From the NCBI GenBank assembly GCA_028289545.1, contig JANQPG010000032.1, positions 1-64,000 on the forward strand: DNA of 64,000 nt, in the 5' to 3' direction. Below the pieces are notes generated by a model, which did no database searches, was not told the origin of the DNA, and worked only from the letters and a program-made list of their open reading frames with translations. A program made the position numbers and the translations under genes. The DNA is from Woeseiaceae bacterium (lineage in GTDB: Bacteria > Pseudomonadota > Gammaproteobacteria > Steroidobacterales > Woeseiaceae). Below are positions 17,483 through 26,639 of this stretch, piece after piece; position 1 is the first letter of the stretch, and every line of letters begins with the position of its first letter.

Positions 17483-20400
17483 TCAGAATTCGAACCGGTG
17501 GCCCAGATTCAGGCTCGTGAAACTTGCATCGCGATCGTACTGGTCGTGTTCGAGCGCAACGAACCAGCGTGAGCTGACGTTCCATTGCGCGACGATGCCG
17601 AGCGCAACCTGTGCCGAACTCTGCTCGTCGTAGCGAACACGCGAGTCGTTCGACGAATTGCCGATCATGGAGACGCCGAGCTTGACGTGAACGTTCCAGG
17701 CCCGGGCCGGCTCTCTCAACATGTAGCCGACAAAAGCCGCGGGGATGGAATAGTCGATCTCCGCCGTATCCGTAATTGCCGGGTTCAGATTACCGATCTC
17801 CGCCGCGCCGGCATCGACGTAGCTGATCTCCGCATACCATTTCGGTTGGAGCCGGTAGCCGACGCGGGCCTTGAAACCGTTGTTCGAGTCGTCCACGGTG
17901 CGCCAGCCGTTGGACTCACCTTCCGGGTCCACGACCGACATGCCGAAGCCGACGCCGACGTGCCACGGCAGCTCTTCGCCGTTATCGGCGTTGGCTGAGT
18001 CGAGGGGGACCACTAGCAAGGCCACAAGTACGGGCAGCGCGAATCGCAGAGCTCCGCGAATTCGCAGCAGCAGAACTCCGGTCAGCATTATCAGCAGCAG
18101 CCAGGATGCCGAACCGGTGCCGTTGACGGCCGTCTCCAGCGGGCCGTCGTTCTGCAAACGGTCGTTGGTGCCGTCGTTGTCGAAGTCGCCGTCTTCATCG
18201 CCGTCCGGGATGCCGTCGTTGTCGCTGTCCGGGTCAATCTGGTCGGGCATCCCATCGCCGTCCGTATCGGGAGGCGTGAGCGGCGTGCCGTTGTCCGGCT
18301 GTGCATCCGGGTCGACGCTGTCGGCCAGTCCGTCGCCGTCGTTGTCCGTCACATCGTCGATCCGGCCGTCACCGTCGGTGTCGATCGCATCGTCGCCGCC
18401 AGCTTCCGTGAGATCCGTGACGCCGTCGCCGTCGCTGTCGCGATCGCGGAAATCGGCAACGCCATCACCGTCGGTATCGACCGGGATCATGCTCGTCGGT
18501 ACCGGGTCGGCGAGACCGTCGCCGTTGCTGTCGGTCAGGTTGTCCAGCACACCGTCGCCATCGGCATCGAGGCTGTCGTTGCCGACACCTTCGACACTGT
18601 CGGGCAGACCGTCGTTGTCCGTATCCAGATCCAGGCGATCCACGATGCCGTCCATATCGGTATCGACGTCCGCGCCGTTGTCGGTTTCCTCTGCATCGGG
18701 AATACCGTCATTGTCGTCGTCGAGATCGATGGCGTCCGGCACGCCGTCGCCATCGGAGTCATCGCGGGAACCGTGGCGGGTCGGGTCGTCGTCGATAATG
18801 TCCGGAATGCCGTCACCGTCCGTGTCGGCGCCACTCGCCGCGTCAATCTGTCCGTCACCGTCGCCGTCCAGGCCGGCCGAGTCGGTACCGTCAATATCGT
18901 TGCTGCCGTCGTTGTTGCTGTCGAGGTCGATGAAATCCGGTCCGTCCACGCCGTCGGTATTCGGCGGCGTGTCCGTGAGCGCGCCGTCGTCAACAAGGCC
19001 GTCGTCGTCAGCGTCGGTCAGCCCCCCTTCGATGACGTCCAGAAGGCTGTCGTTGTCGCTGTCGAGATCGAGGTAGTTGGGCACGGCGTCGCCATCAAAA
19101 TCGGCCGCGAGCGCGGCATCGTCGACGCCGTCGCCGTCAGCGTCGACACCGCCGGTCTGATCGACGTCAAAACTGTCATCGATACCGTCATTGTCCGTGT
19201 CGTTGCCGCTGGTGCGGCCCTCGGCGAGATCCGAGATGCCGTCGTCGTCAGCGTCCGGATCGCGGTAGTCGGCCACGCCGTCGCCGTCGGTATCGAGGCC
19301 GGGACCACCCGGTACATCGTTGGCTTCGACAGCGTCCGGAATGCGGTCGTTGTCGCTGTCGCGGTCGCGATAGTCAGCAATGCCATCACCGTCGCTGTCG
19401 GTCGGCGCTCTGAGATCATCGATGCCGTCGTTGTTCGCGTCGGCGCCGCCGGTTGTGTCGACGTCCAGGGCGTCGTCGATGCCGTCCGCATCAGCGTCGC
19501 TGCCAGCAAGCGGTGGGGACATGTCGTCCTCGAGCGTGTCCGGGATGCCGTCGTTGTCGCTGTCGGTGTCGCGATAGTCGGGAATACCGTCGCCGTCGGT
19601 GTCGCCGCTGCCTTCGATAATGTCGGCAATGCCGTCGGCATCGGTATCCGCATCGAGATGATCCGGAACGCCGTCACCGTCGAGGTCCGAAGGCGCCAGC
19701 GCATCGTCGACGCCGTCACCGTTCTGGTCAATCCCGCCGGTCTGGTCAACGTCTATGGCGTCGTCGATGCCGTCACCGTCCGTGTCCACACCGCTCAGCG
19801 GCGGAATCCGGCGCTCTTCTTCACTGTCTGGGATACCGTCGTTGTCCGAATCCGTGTCCATAAAGTCGGGGGTACCGTCGCCATCGGTGTCGACGATGCC
19901 TTCGACGGTGTCGGGAATGCCGTCGTCATCGCGGTCGAGGTCGATCGCGAAGTCGATATTGACGATGCGAACGTTGCCTGCGCCGTCATCCACTTCGGCC
20001 GTGTAGGTGTACGCACCGACCGGAATTGCAGCGGCGGCCCCGCAGGACCAGACGTTGGCCGGCGATCCCGCAACGGTGCTTGCCGTGCAGACGACGACGC
20101 CGAATTCGTCCCGCACCGTCACGACGCGGCCCACGGGCTGATCCGTCGTGCCGCTGAACGTCGGGAACGCACTGTTTGTCGTGCCGATTGCATCGACGCT
20201 CAGGTCCGGCAGGCCGGAATCGAGTATGAAGGTGTCGATCGCCGTCGTTGCGGCATTACCCGCTGCATCGTCAACGTCCGCCACGATCGAAATCGAGCCT
20301 TCGTTGAGCCCGGATACGTCGGCGGCCGAAGCCGTCCACACGCCGCCGCTCGCCGTGCCGGTTGCGACAACGGCCGGACTGAAACCGTCACTGAAGGTCA

Positions 20401-22714
20401 CGGTGACGATCTGCCCGTCTTGTGCGTCGGTTGTGCCGCTGACGACAACAGCACCCTGCTCGGCAACGTTGACGATACCGTCACCGCCGCTGCCGTCGTT
20501 GCTGATGGCAATTGTCGGGGCTACGGTATCCTTGTCGGACAGCTGCGCGGCATTGCCGACGTTGCCGATGGCATCCGTCTGGCTCGCGGTAATTTGCAGT
20601 ACGTCGTCGCCGTCCGCAATTGCGCCGGTATTGAACGTCGCTACCCAGTTACCGGCCGTGCAGCTCACAACCTGTCCTGCCGGTGCGGCGCCGACGATAC
20701 TCACCGTGACGTCGCCTTCAGACACGTCGCAGCTGCCGCCAATCACGTAGGCCAGCTCCGTGGCTGAATTGGCGATCGGCGCGCTTGTGATCGTCACGAC
20801 CGGCGCGACGGTATCGATGTTTATCTCGTTGCTGCTGGCGTCGTTTGCGGTATTGCCCGCGGCGTCGCTGCTCGTGACGCTCACCTCGTTGACACCGTTG
20901 ACGTTGGGATTGAAGACACCGGAGTCCGGCGTCGCCGCGCCGGTATCCAGCGTCCAGGCGCCAAGGCCGTCCGCAACGACCGTGTAGGTTGCGCCGCCGA
21001 AGACAATCGTGTTGCTCGAACTGGCCTCGGCGGTACCGCTGATCGCCGGCGTTGCGTCGTTGGTCGTGAGCGTGTCGACCGTCGGGGCGGCCGGTGGCGT
21101 CGTATCGATGACCAGTTCGTTACTCGTAACGTCGGTGCTGCTGTTGCCCGCGCCGTCGGTCACGGTTGCAGTGACCGTATTGGCGCCGTTGGTGTTCGGA
21201 TTGAAACTGCCGCTGTCCGGAGTAGCGACTTCGGTATCCAGCGTCCATTCCCCGGAGCCGTTAGCCGTGACCGAGTACACGGCACCGCCGACCGACACAC
21301 TGACTGTTGCGCCTGCGTCAGCCGTACCCGTGATCACCGGCGTTGTGTCGTTGGTCACCTGGGCATTGACCGTCGGTGTTCCGGGCGGTGTCGAATCCTT
21401 GTCGGCGGTGACGGTGGTGGCATTGCCGGTGTTACCGAACGAATCCGTCTGGCTCGCGTCGATGACGATGACGTTGTTGCCGTCGGCAATCGCCGAGACA
21501 TCGAAGCCCGGCGTGGTCCAGGCACCGGCCGTGCAGGCCGGCATCAGCGAACCCGGGCTCGCGCCAGTAATCGACACCGTCACGGCGCCGTCGCCGTTGG
21601 TGCAGCTGCCGCTCGCCGTGTAGCTGTCCTCGTTGGCCGCGTTGACGATACCGGCGGCATTGATCGTGACAACGGGCGCCGTCGCATCGATCACCAGCTC
21701 GTTGGCGGAGGCGTCAGCCGTGCTGTTGCCGGCCGCATCCGTACTCGTTACGGCAACCTCGTTGGCTGCGCTGCCGTCGATATTGGGACTGAATACGCCG
21801 CTTTCGGGGACCACGGTCCCGGTATCGAGCGACCACGTTGCGTCACTTTCAGCGACGACCTCGAATGTCGCCCCGCCAACCGTAACGGTCACCGTCGAGA
21901 ACGCCTCGGCCGTACCCGATAAAGTCGGTGTGGCATCGTTTGTCGTCAGCAAAGCCACCGTCGGCGTTGCCGGAGGCGTGACGTCCTGCGGATTCTGTCC
22001 GGGCGTCGTAAAGAAGTTTTCGGCGTTGCCGTCGAAGGAGTAGCGCCGCTCCGTGCCGCCATTGGCGGTTTCGAGCCTCACGCGAATCGACGACGATGGC
22101 TGGAAGTCGAACTCAATCGAGATGTTCGTATCTCCGGGATCGCCGTTTGCCCCGGAGGTCACCTCGAACTCGTCGTCGGACGTGTCGCCGGGCGTGCCGT
22201 TGTCGAGCGTCGTTACGGTCAGGTCGGAGCCGAGGCCGTCCGCCTCGACGGTGTAGCTCGCAATCTGCGAGGTCAGCACACGAACGACCTCGAGCGTCGC
22301 CGTTCCGCCGCCGTTGGAGTCGAGGTCCTGGAAAAGCCCTTCGGGAATGATGACCAGCGGCGTGCTGGTGCCGGTTTCGAAGAAATTGTAGTCGAGCTCG
22401 ACAACCTGGCCGGACGCGCCGTCGAGCCAGACGGCGGCATCGTCCCCGTCGGTTGTAAAGCGCATGCTGTCGCCGGTGCGGTTGTTGCTCAGCACCTCGA
22501 TGACCAGGTCGATGCCCGTGCCGTTCAGCGTTCCCACGTTCGTCCAGGTTGCCGTGGTGCCCACCGATCCGGTGTCGACGCCGTTGCCGTCGACAATGAC
22601 CGGGGGGCCGGAGAAGCTGAGTTCGGTCGCGGCGTTTGCCGTCGAGACCATAGCGACGAGCGGTGCCAGCGCGAGCACGACCAGACGACGGGCCGTCAGG
22701 AACCGATCTTTCAC
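17483..22714 (-). CDS. 1743-aa Ig-like / thrombospondin type 3 surface protein with C-terminal beta-barrel
   Basis: The protein starts with a Sec signal peptide (LALAPLVAMVSTANA). Residues about 30-240 form an N-terminal beta domain. About 240-900 hold seven or so bacterial Ig-like repeats (TPTLSGTAEA..., TPVITGTADAGATVSVSV). About 920-1520 are tandem Ca-binding thrombospondin type 3 repeats (DTDGDGIPDYRDTDSDNDGI pattern). At about 1530-1555 comes GTGSASWLLLIMLTGVLLL plus Arg, which looks like a GlyGly-CTERM-type sorting tail. It is followed in the same frame by another hydrophobic stretch ending DSANA and then an OmpW/OmpA-like eight-strand barrel ending HRFEF. It may be a surface fibre anchored by its own barrel. 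A separate internal start before the barrel (MLTGVLLL) cannot be ruled out. Confidence 0.8.
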   Translation of the reverse strand: MKDRFLTARRLVVLALAPLVAMVSTANAATELSFSGPPVIVDGNGVDTGSVGTTATWTNVGTLNGTGIDLVIEVLSNNRTGDSMRFTTDGDDAAVWLDGASGQVVELDYNFFETGTSTPLVIIPEGLFQDLDSNGGGTATLEVVRVLTSQIASYTVEADGLGSDLTVTTLDNGTPGDTSDDEFEVTSGANGDPGDTNISIEFDFQPSSSIRVRLETANGGTERRYSFDGNAENFFTTPGQNPQDVTPPATPTVALLTTNDATPTLSGTAEAFSTVTVTVGGATFEVVAESDATWSLDTGTVVPESGVFSPNIDGSAANEVAVTSTDAAGNSTADASANELVIDATAPVVTINAAGIVNAANEDSYTASGSCTNGDGAVTVSITGASPGSLMPACTAGAWTTPGFDVSAIADGNNVIVIDASQTDSFGNTGNATTVTADKDSTPPGTPTVNAQVTNDTTPVITGTADAGATVSVSVGGAVYSVTANGSGEWTLDTEVATPDSGSFNPNTNGANTVTATVTDGAGNSSTDVTSNELVIDTTPPAAPTVDTLTTNDATPAISGTAEASSSNTIVFGGATYTVVADGLGAWTLDTGAATPDSGVFNPNVNGVNEVSVTSSDAAGNTANDASSNEINIDTVAPVVTITSAPIANSATELAYVIGGSCDVSEGDVTVSIVGAAPAGQVVSCTAGNWVATFNTGAIADGDDVLQITASQTDAIGNVGNAAQLSDKDTVAPTIAISNDGSGGDGIVNVAEQGAVVVSGTTDAQDGQIVTVTFSDGFSPAVVATGTASGGVWTASAADVSGLNEGSISIVADVDDAAGNAATTAIDTFILDSGLPDLSVDAIGTTNSAFPTFSGTTDQPVGRVVTVRDEFGVVVCTASTVAGSPANVWSCGAAAAIPVGAYTYTAEVDDGAGNVRIVNIDFAIDLDRDDDGIPDTVEGIVDTDGDGTPDFMDTDSDNDGIPDSEEERRIPPLSGVDTDGDGIDDAIDVDQTGGIDQNGDGVDDALAPSDLDGDGVPDHLDADTDADGIADIIEGSGDTDGDGIPDYRDTDSDNDGIPDTLEDDMSPPLAGSDADADGIDDALDVDTTGGADANNDGIDDLRAPTDSDGDGIADYRDRDSDNDRIPDAVEANDVPGGPGLDTDGDGVADYRDPDADDDGISDLAEGRTSGNDTDNDGIDDSFDVDQTGGVDADGDGVDDAALAADFDGDAVPNYLDLDSDNDSLLDVIEGGLTDADDDGLVDDGALTDTPPNTDGVDGPDFIDLDSNNDGSNDIDGTDSAGLDGDGDGQIDAASGADTDGDGIPDIIDDDPTRHGSRDDSDGDGVPDAIDLDDDNDGIPDAEETDNGADVDTDMDGIVDRLDLDTDNDGLPDSVEGVGNDSLDADGDGVLDNLTDSNGDGLADPVPTSMIPVDTDGDGVADFRDRDSDGDGVTDLTEAGGDDAIDTDGDGRIDDVTDNDGDGLADSVDPDAQPDNGTPLTPPDTDGDGMPDQIDPDSDNDGIPDGDEDGDFDNDGTNDRLQNDGPLETAVNGTGSASWLLLIMLTGVLLLRIRGALRFALPVLVALLVVPLDSANADNGEELPWHVGVGFGMSVVDPEGESNGWRTVDDSNNGFKARVGYRLQPKWYAEISYVDAGAAEIGNLNPAITDTAEIDYSIPAAFVGYMLREPARAWNVHVKLGVSMIGNSSNDSRVRYDEQSSAQVALGIVAQWNVSSRWFVALEHDQYDRDASFTSLNLGHRFEF

Positions 22715-22839
22715 GTCAATCTCCGTTAGTGTGGCGGACTTGGACGACTCCCCAATGCGCCGGGCGCATTAAGACAAATCGGCCATCGTGAAAGGTATCG
22801 GCTGCTTACCTCATTGCTTTAGTGAACGCGCTATGGCCT

Positions 22840-24027
22840 TCACATCTTGAACGCACCCGTGACGACAGCAGCATATTCGTTGTCGCGGAAAATCACTCGG
22901 TCCCTGCCGGTGCTCTTGGCGTCGTACAGCGCCTGATCCGCGAACTGGACAAAACTCTCGGTGCTGCGCCCGACCGTGGGCTCCACGACCACGGCGCCGA
23001 CACTGACCGTCACGCAAGTCGCCACTTCCGAGGCGGAATGCGGGATGTCCAGTTCGCGAACCCGGGTCCGGATCTGCTCTCCGAGTGCCCGAATGTACTC
23101 CTGGGAGCTTGCGTAACACAGGAGTGCAAACTCCTCGCCGCCCACTCGCGCTGCAATATCCAGCGGTCGGTTGACGCTGCTCTTCAGTATGTCGGCAACC
23201 TGCGCCAGACAGCGGTCGCCAGCCTGGTGACCGTACGCATCGTTGTAGTTCTTGAATTGGTCGACATCGATGAGCAACAGACCCAACGGCTTTTTATCCC
23301 GAATGGCCTGTTTCCAAAGCGCTTCCAGCGACTCGTCGAAGGCGCCCCGATTGCATAATCCGGTCATGCTGTCGAGTCGACCGAGGTCTTCAAGTATGCG
23401 CATCTGCAGAAATGTCGTTCGCACACTCTTTTCGAGATTGTAAGAGAACACGAGAGCAAGCAGATACATGGCGCCGAGGACCGCTGCCTCGAAACCCAGC
23501 ACCGAGCCCGTCCCGCCTTGTTCGGCCAGGAAAAAGACGTAGCTTCCGGCCACGATCAGTCCAAGCGTAACCACCTGCCAGAACAGAAACCCGAGCAGCA
23601 GCAGCAATCCGAGCAGCCCGGAAACCATCAGCACAAAAGCGTGATAATTGCCGTCAGCCACAACTCCGGCGGAGCTGTATGCCGAAACAACGCCGCTCAT
23701 GCCGATGACGACCGGAGCCAGACGAAGCCACAGCCTTTTATAGAGCCAGGGAGTCAGCGCCGTGGCGATGAGTACGAGGCTGAGAGGACGAATCACCCAC
23801 CGACGAAGGTTGGCTGCCATGTCGAAGTCCGGTGACGGTGTCGTGCCCGACCGGCTGGCGAACACGGCCCAGAGGCTAAACAGTACGGCAATAAGCAGGC
23901 AGGTAATGACACGACCACGAACAGACCGCAGGTGAAACTGCCTGAACTCCCGCTCGAGGTCCGGCTCGAACGATAGCAGTTGAAAGCCCTTCTTGAGTTG
24001 CGCTGAATAGGCCGAGTCTTTGTTCAT
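22840..24027 (-). CDS. Membrane diguanylate cyclase (GGEEF) with I-site
   Basis: A 395-aa protein. The ATG at 24027 has GGGGAG five bases upstream, which decides it over an in-frame start at 24165. Residues about 35-200 contain about six TM helices. A GGDEF domain follows, with the active motif RVGGEEF (about residue 295) intact, and with RPLD five residues before it, the RxxD inhibitory I-site. It should make c-di-GMP from GTP at the inner membrane and be product-inhibited. It is divergent from the kinase gene that opens the pilus locus, so it may feed that locus. The input signal is not evident from the membrane part. Confidence 0.9.
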   Translation of the reverse strand: MNKDSAYSAQLKKGFQLLSFEPDLEREFRQFHLRSVRGRVITCLLIAVLFSLWAVFASRSGTTPSPDFDMAANLRRWVIRPLSLVLIATALTPWLYKRLWLRLAPVVIGMSGVVSAYSSAGVVADGNYHAFVLMVSGLLGLLLLLGFLFWQVVTLGLIVAGSYVFFLAEQGGTGSVLGFEAAVLGAMYLLALVFSYNLEKSVRTTFLQMRILEDLGRLDSMTGLCNRGAFDESLEALWKQAIRDKKPLGLLLIDVDQFKNYNDAYGHQAGDRCLAQVADILKSSVNRPLDIAARVGGEEFALLCYASSQEYIRALGEQIRTRVRELDIPHSASEVATCVTVSVGAVVVEPTVGRSTESFVQFADQALYDAKSTGRDRVIFRDNEYAAVVTGAFKM

Positions 24028-24350
24028 CGGACTCCCCAAGACGTGTAGTTGCCGTATCAATGGAGTGATCGGCAGGCGGATCGGATTTGACAGTCTCGCG
24101 CGTTGGATTTGTGAAGTGTGTCGCATTGCGGCGCCGAGTAGCGCCACCTGAAATTGGATCCACAATCACTCCTTCGCGAATTCCATAGGCTGCGGACTTC
24201 CACCCTCCCTTTGAATCTGCGACACGACTCCAACAGCAGGGCGACTATCAAGATTTGGACAACCCGTCCGATAGCCTTGATACACAAAGAAATTTCTTGT
24301 GCGAGTGTGGGATTGCGACCAGATGTGATTGCGAACCCGGTAAGGAAAGT
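24028..24350. other. Divergent intergenic region between diguanylate cyclase and histidine kinase genes
   Basis: About 320 bases without a convincing gene. It carries promoters for both directions. A 12-bp perfect palindrome AAGAAATTTCTT lies at 24287-24298. Weak in-frame TTG starts for the kinase lie inside this region, but no ribosome binding site supports them. No c-di-GMP riboswitch core was recognised. Confidence 0.5.
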
Positions 24351-26249
24351 GTGTCTCACCCGGAAACGATTGGCGAGACACCGCGGCAGTGTCTGTTCGC
24401 GCTGCCCAGGGAGATTCGAGAGTTGAAAGCCAACAAGCTGGGGTTGATTCTTTTAACGGCATCGTTGGCCGCAATCGTGGCGATTGCGGCAATCGTGATG
24501 CACGGCCATAAAGCCGACCGGATCGAATCCATTCAGGATCAGGGTGTGAGCCTCGTTCGTGCAATGTCGGCGGTCCCGTTTTCTTCCCTGATAGACGATG
24601 CAGAGCGTCAAGGCCTCATGCGCGTCGTGAAACACGGCACGGCGCAGACGAACTTTGCGTATGTCGGCGTCTCCGGCACGACTGGCGCGCCCATTAACGA
24701 AGTGGCTGCCGATGGCTTGATTCCCCCACTTTTTGAAGTGCCACGGGAACCGTCGTCCTGGCTCGGGCAGCGCATCGTTCCGACAGGCACGAACGGAGAC
24801 GTTGCGGAGTTTCATGCCCCGATCATCGAAACGGGCGAACTGCGCGGCTTCGTGCGTGCCGGCTATTTTCTGCCGGCGTCCGTCTTCGACATCATCGATG
24901 TTTCTTATCTCGCAACGGTAGCTCTGCCGGTCTTTCTGCTCGTTCCTTTGTTCTACTTCCTTATCCGAACCGAGGTTCAGCCGCTCCGAACAGCGAGTGC
25001 GGAAATGTCGCGAATGCTGGAAGACGAGTCGCTCAAAAGGCTCGAGATCTCGGCCAGCGGCGAACTTGGCGAGTTCATGGGTCGTTTCAACCGCCTGCTC
25101 GAACGAGCCAACGAGCGAATCACGTCACTCGAGGGTGATCAGCACCAGCTGGTGACGTCGAACAAACTACTCACGTATCGAAAAAGCCGTGTCGAAAGCG
25201 TTCTGGAAACGCTGCCGGAAGCAGTGGTCATCCTCGACGAGTCCGGACAAATCTCCTACGCGAATCAGAAGACGGCCGCCATGTTCAATGTCCCTCGCGA
25301 GACGATCATCGACAGGCCTCCGCAGGACTGGTGTGGTGACGCCGGCGTACTTCGACTGTTGTCCAGTCATGCCGATGCGGGTGGCGCTCGCTCGTTGGCC
25401 GAGACAGTGCGATTCAGAATCGACCGCTCTGCGCAACGTTCAATCGCAACGCGCGCCTATCCGCTGTTCTCTCCGCGAGACCCTGCGAAAACGATTGGCA
25501 CCCTCGTCGTGTTTCAGGATGAAACGAAAGAAGCGCTGGCGCGCCAGGCTCGAGAAGAGTTTGTGACGGATCTGGCCCACGAGCTGAAGTCGCCGCTCAA
25601 CGCCATGGCTCTTTACAGTGAAGCCCTGCTCTCCGATCAAGGGCGTGAGGAGGAGTTTCGCGTCGAGGCAGCCAACGTTATCGCTGATGAAGTTCACCGG
25701 CTCGGCAAGCTCACGACCGGCTTGCTCAGCATGACGCAGATCGAGACTGGAAGCCTCAAACCGGACAAGTCGCTGGTGCGGCTTCGAGACGTTGCCGAAC
25801 ATGCGTTTACCGAAGCAAAGTCCCTGCCGGGCGCCAAGTCGCTCAAGTTTGCTTTCGACGCACCCCGCGAGCTGAGCCCGGTGTTTGTCGACAAGGACCT
25901 GCTGCGTATTGCCATCAACAACCTGTTGAGCAACGCCGTCAAATACAACCGGGTGGGCGGCAAAGTCGATTTGACCATCGCCGAGACGGACGACGCCGTG
26001 CAAATCCGGGTGTCGGATACCGGCATTGGCATCGCCGATACCGACGCCGAGCGCGTGTTCGACAAGTTCTTCCGATCCTCGGACCCGACGGTACAGAAGG
26101 TCGGCGGCCACGGCATGGGGCTCGCTTTGACTCGCAAAATCGTTGAGCTGCACCACGGCACGATGTCCGTCAATACGGACGTCCCTGAAGGCACCGAATT
26201 TATCATCAATTTGTGGAAGGACAGCGCCGCCTCGAAGCAGGCGATATAA
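24351..26249 (+). CDS. Sensor histidine kinase with periplasmic sensor and PAS domain
   Basis: A 632-aa protein. The GTG at 24351 was chosen because AAGGA lies just upstream; a TTG at 24423 with AGGGAG is the main alternative. TM1 is at about residues 30-52 (ILLTASLAAIVAIAAIV), a periplasmic sensor at 55-183, and TM2 at about 185-205. Then come a HAMP-like linker, a PAS domain (about 275-385) and the kinase core. The H-box is DLAHELKSPLNAM (His about 410), the N-box NNLLSNAVKYN, G1 DTGIGI, F-box FDKFFRS and G2 GGHGMGLAL, all intact. Its gene is 3 bases from a response regulator, the likely partner. The chain continues into c-di-GMP and pilus genes. Confidence 0.92.
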   Translation: MSHPETIGETPRQCLFALPREIRELKANKLGLILLTASLAAIVAIAAIVMHGHKADRIESIQDQGVSLVRAMSAVPFSSLIDDAERQGLMRVVKHGTAQTNFAYVGVSGTTGAPINEVAADGLIPPLFEVPREPSSWLGQRIVPTGTNGDVAEFHAPIIETGELRGFVRAGYFLPASVFDIIDVSYLATVALPVFLLVPLFYFLIRTEVQPLRTASAEMSRMLEDESLKRLEISASGELGEFMGRFNRLLERANERITSLEGDQHQLVTSNKLLTYRKSRVESVLETLPEAVVILDESGQISYANQKTAAMFNVPRETIIDRPPQDWCGDAGVLRLLSSHADAGGARSLAETVRFRIDRSAQRSIATRAYPLFSPRDPAKTIGTLVVFQDETKEALARQAREEFVTDLAHELKSPLNAMALYSEALLSDQGREEEFRVEAANVIADEVHRLGKLTTGLLSMTQIETGSLKPDKSLVRLRDVAEHAFTEAKSLPGAKSLKFAFDAPRELSPVFVDKDLLRIAINNLLSNAVKYNRVGGKVDLTIAETDDAVQIRVSDTGIGIADTDAERVFDKFFRSSDPTVQKVGGHGMGLALTRKIVELHHGTMSVNTDVPEGTEFIINLWKDSAASKQAI

Positions 26250-26252
26250 CTA

Positions 26253-26639
26253 ATGAACAGAGTATTGATAGTCGACGATCAGGCTCCGGTGATCCGCGTG
26301 CTTCGTCTGGGTCTGGAGTCTGCCGGCTACGAGGTTGCGACGGCAGCGAATGGCAAACAGGCGCTTGAGCGTATCGCTGAGCAAGAGCCGGATTTCCTCG
26401 TAACGGACATCGACATGCCCGAGATGACGGGCCAGGAGCTGTGTCAGGAAATCACGTCCAGTTATCCGGACCGAAGGTTTCCGATTGTTGTGTTGACGTC
26501 GCGCACCGAGCGTGAGCATCGGGAGTGGACCGCCGACATGTCGCTGCTCAGCTTCATGGAGAAACCCGTCAGCATCCGGCGCCTTGTGGCTCATATCGGG
26601 GAGTGCTCATCCAGCGGCGCCGGAGCAGACCGTGAATAG
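26253..26639 (+). CDS. Single-domain response regulator
   Basis: A 128-aa CheY-like receiver with no output domain. The acidic pocket is VDD (Asp8, Asp9), the phosphoacceptor is Asp52 in VTDIDMPEM, the Thr/Ser switch is in VVLTSR, and the conserved Lys is in MEKP. It lies 3 bases after the kinase and overlaps the next gene's GTG by 8 bases. Lacking an output domain, it must act by binding a partner; the GAF-GGDEF-EAL protein encoded next is the obvious candidate. This is inference from gene order. Confidence 0.92.
   Translation: MNRVLIVDDQAPVIRVLRLGLESAGYEVATAANGKQALERIAEQEPDFLVTDIDMPEMTGQELCQEITSSYPDRRFPIVVLTSRTEREHREWTADMSLLSFMEKPVSIRRLVAHIGECSSSGAGADRE

Noticed and set aside
18150-19950. 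Periodic DNA repeats resembling a tandem-repeat or CRISPR-like array
   Set aside because: The period follows in-frame DxDxDGDGxxD protein repeats without constant repeat units or unique spacers, so it is coding repetition.
18773-20767. Long open frames on the plus strand opposite the thrombospondin type 3 array
   Set aside because: They are antisense to a repetitive GAC/GGC-rich coding region. Their translations are Val-, Ala- and Arg-rich with no domain or leader.
24028-24350. c-di-GMP riboswitch upstream of the kinase, and likewise in the 32673-32995 gap
   Set aside because: Neither region contains the conserved GEMM-I or GEMM-II core sequences that could be recognised by eye.
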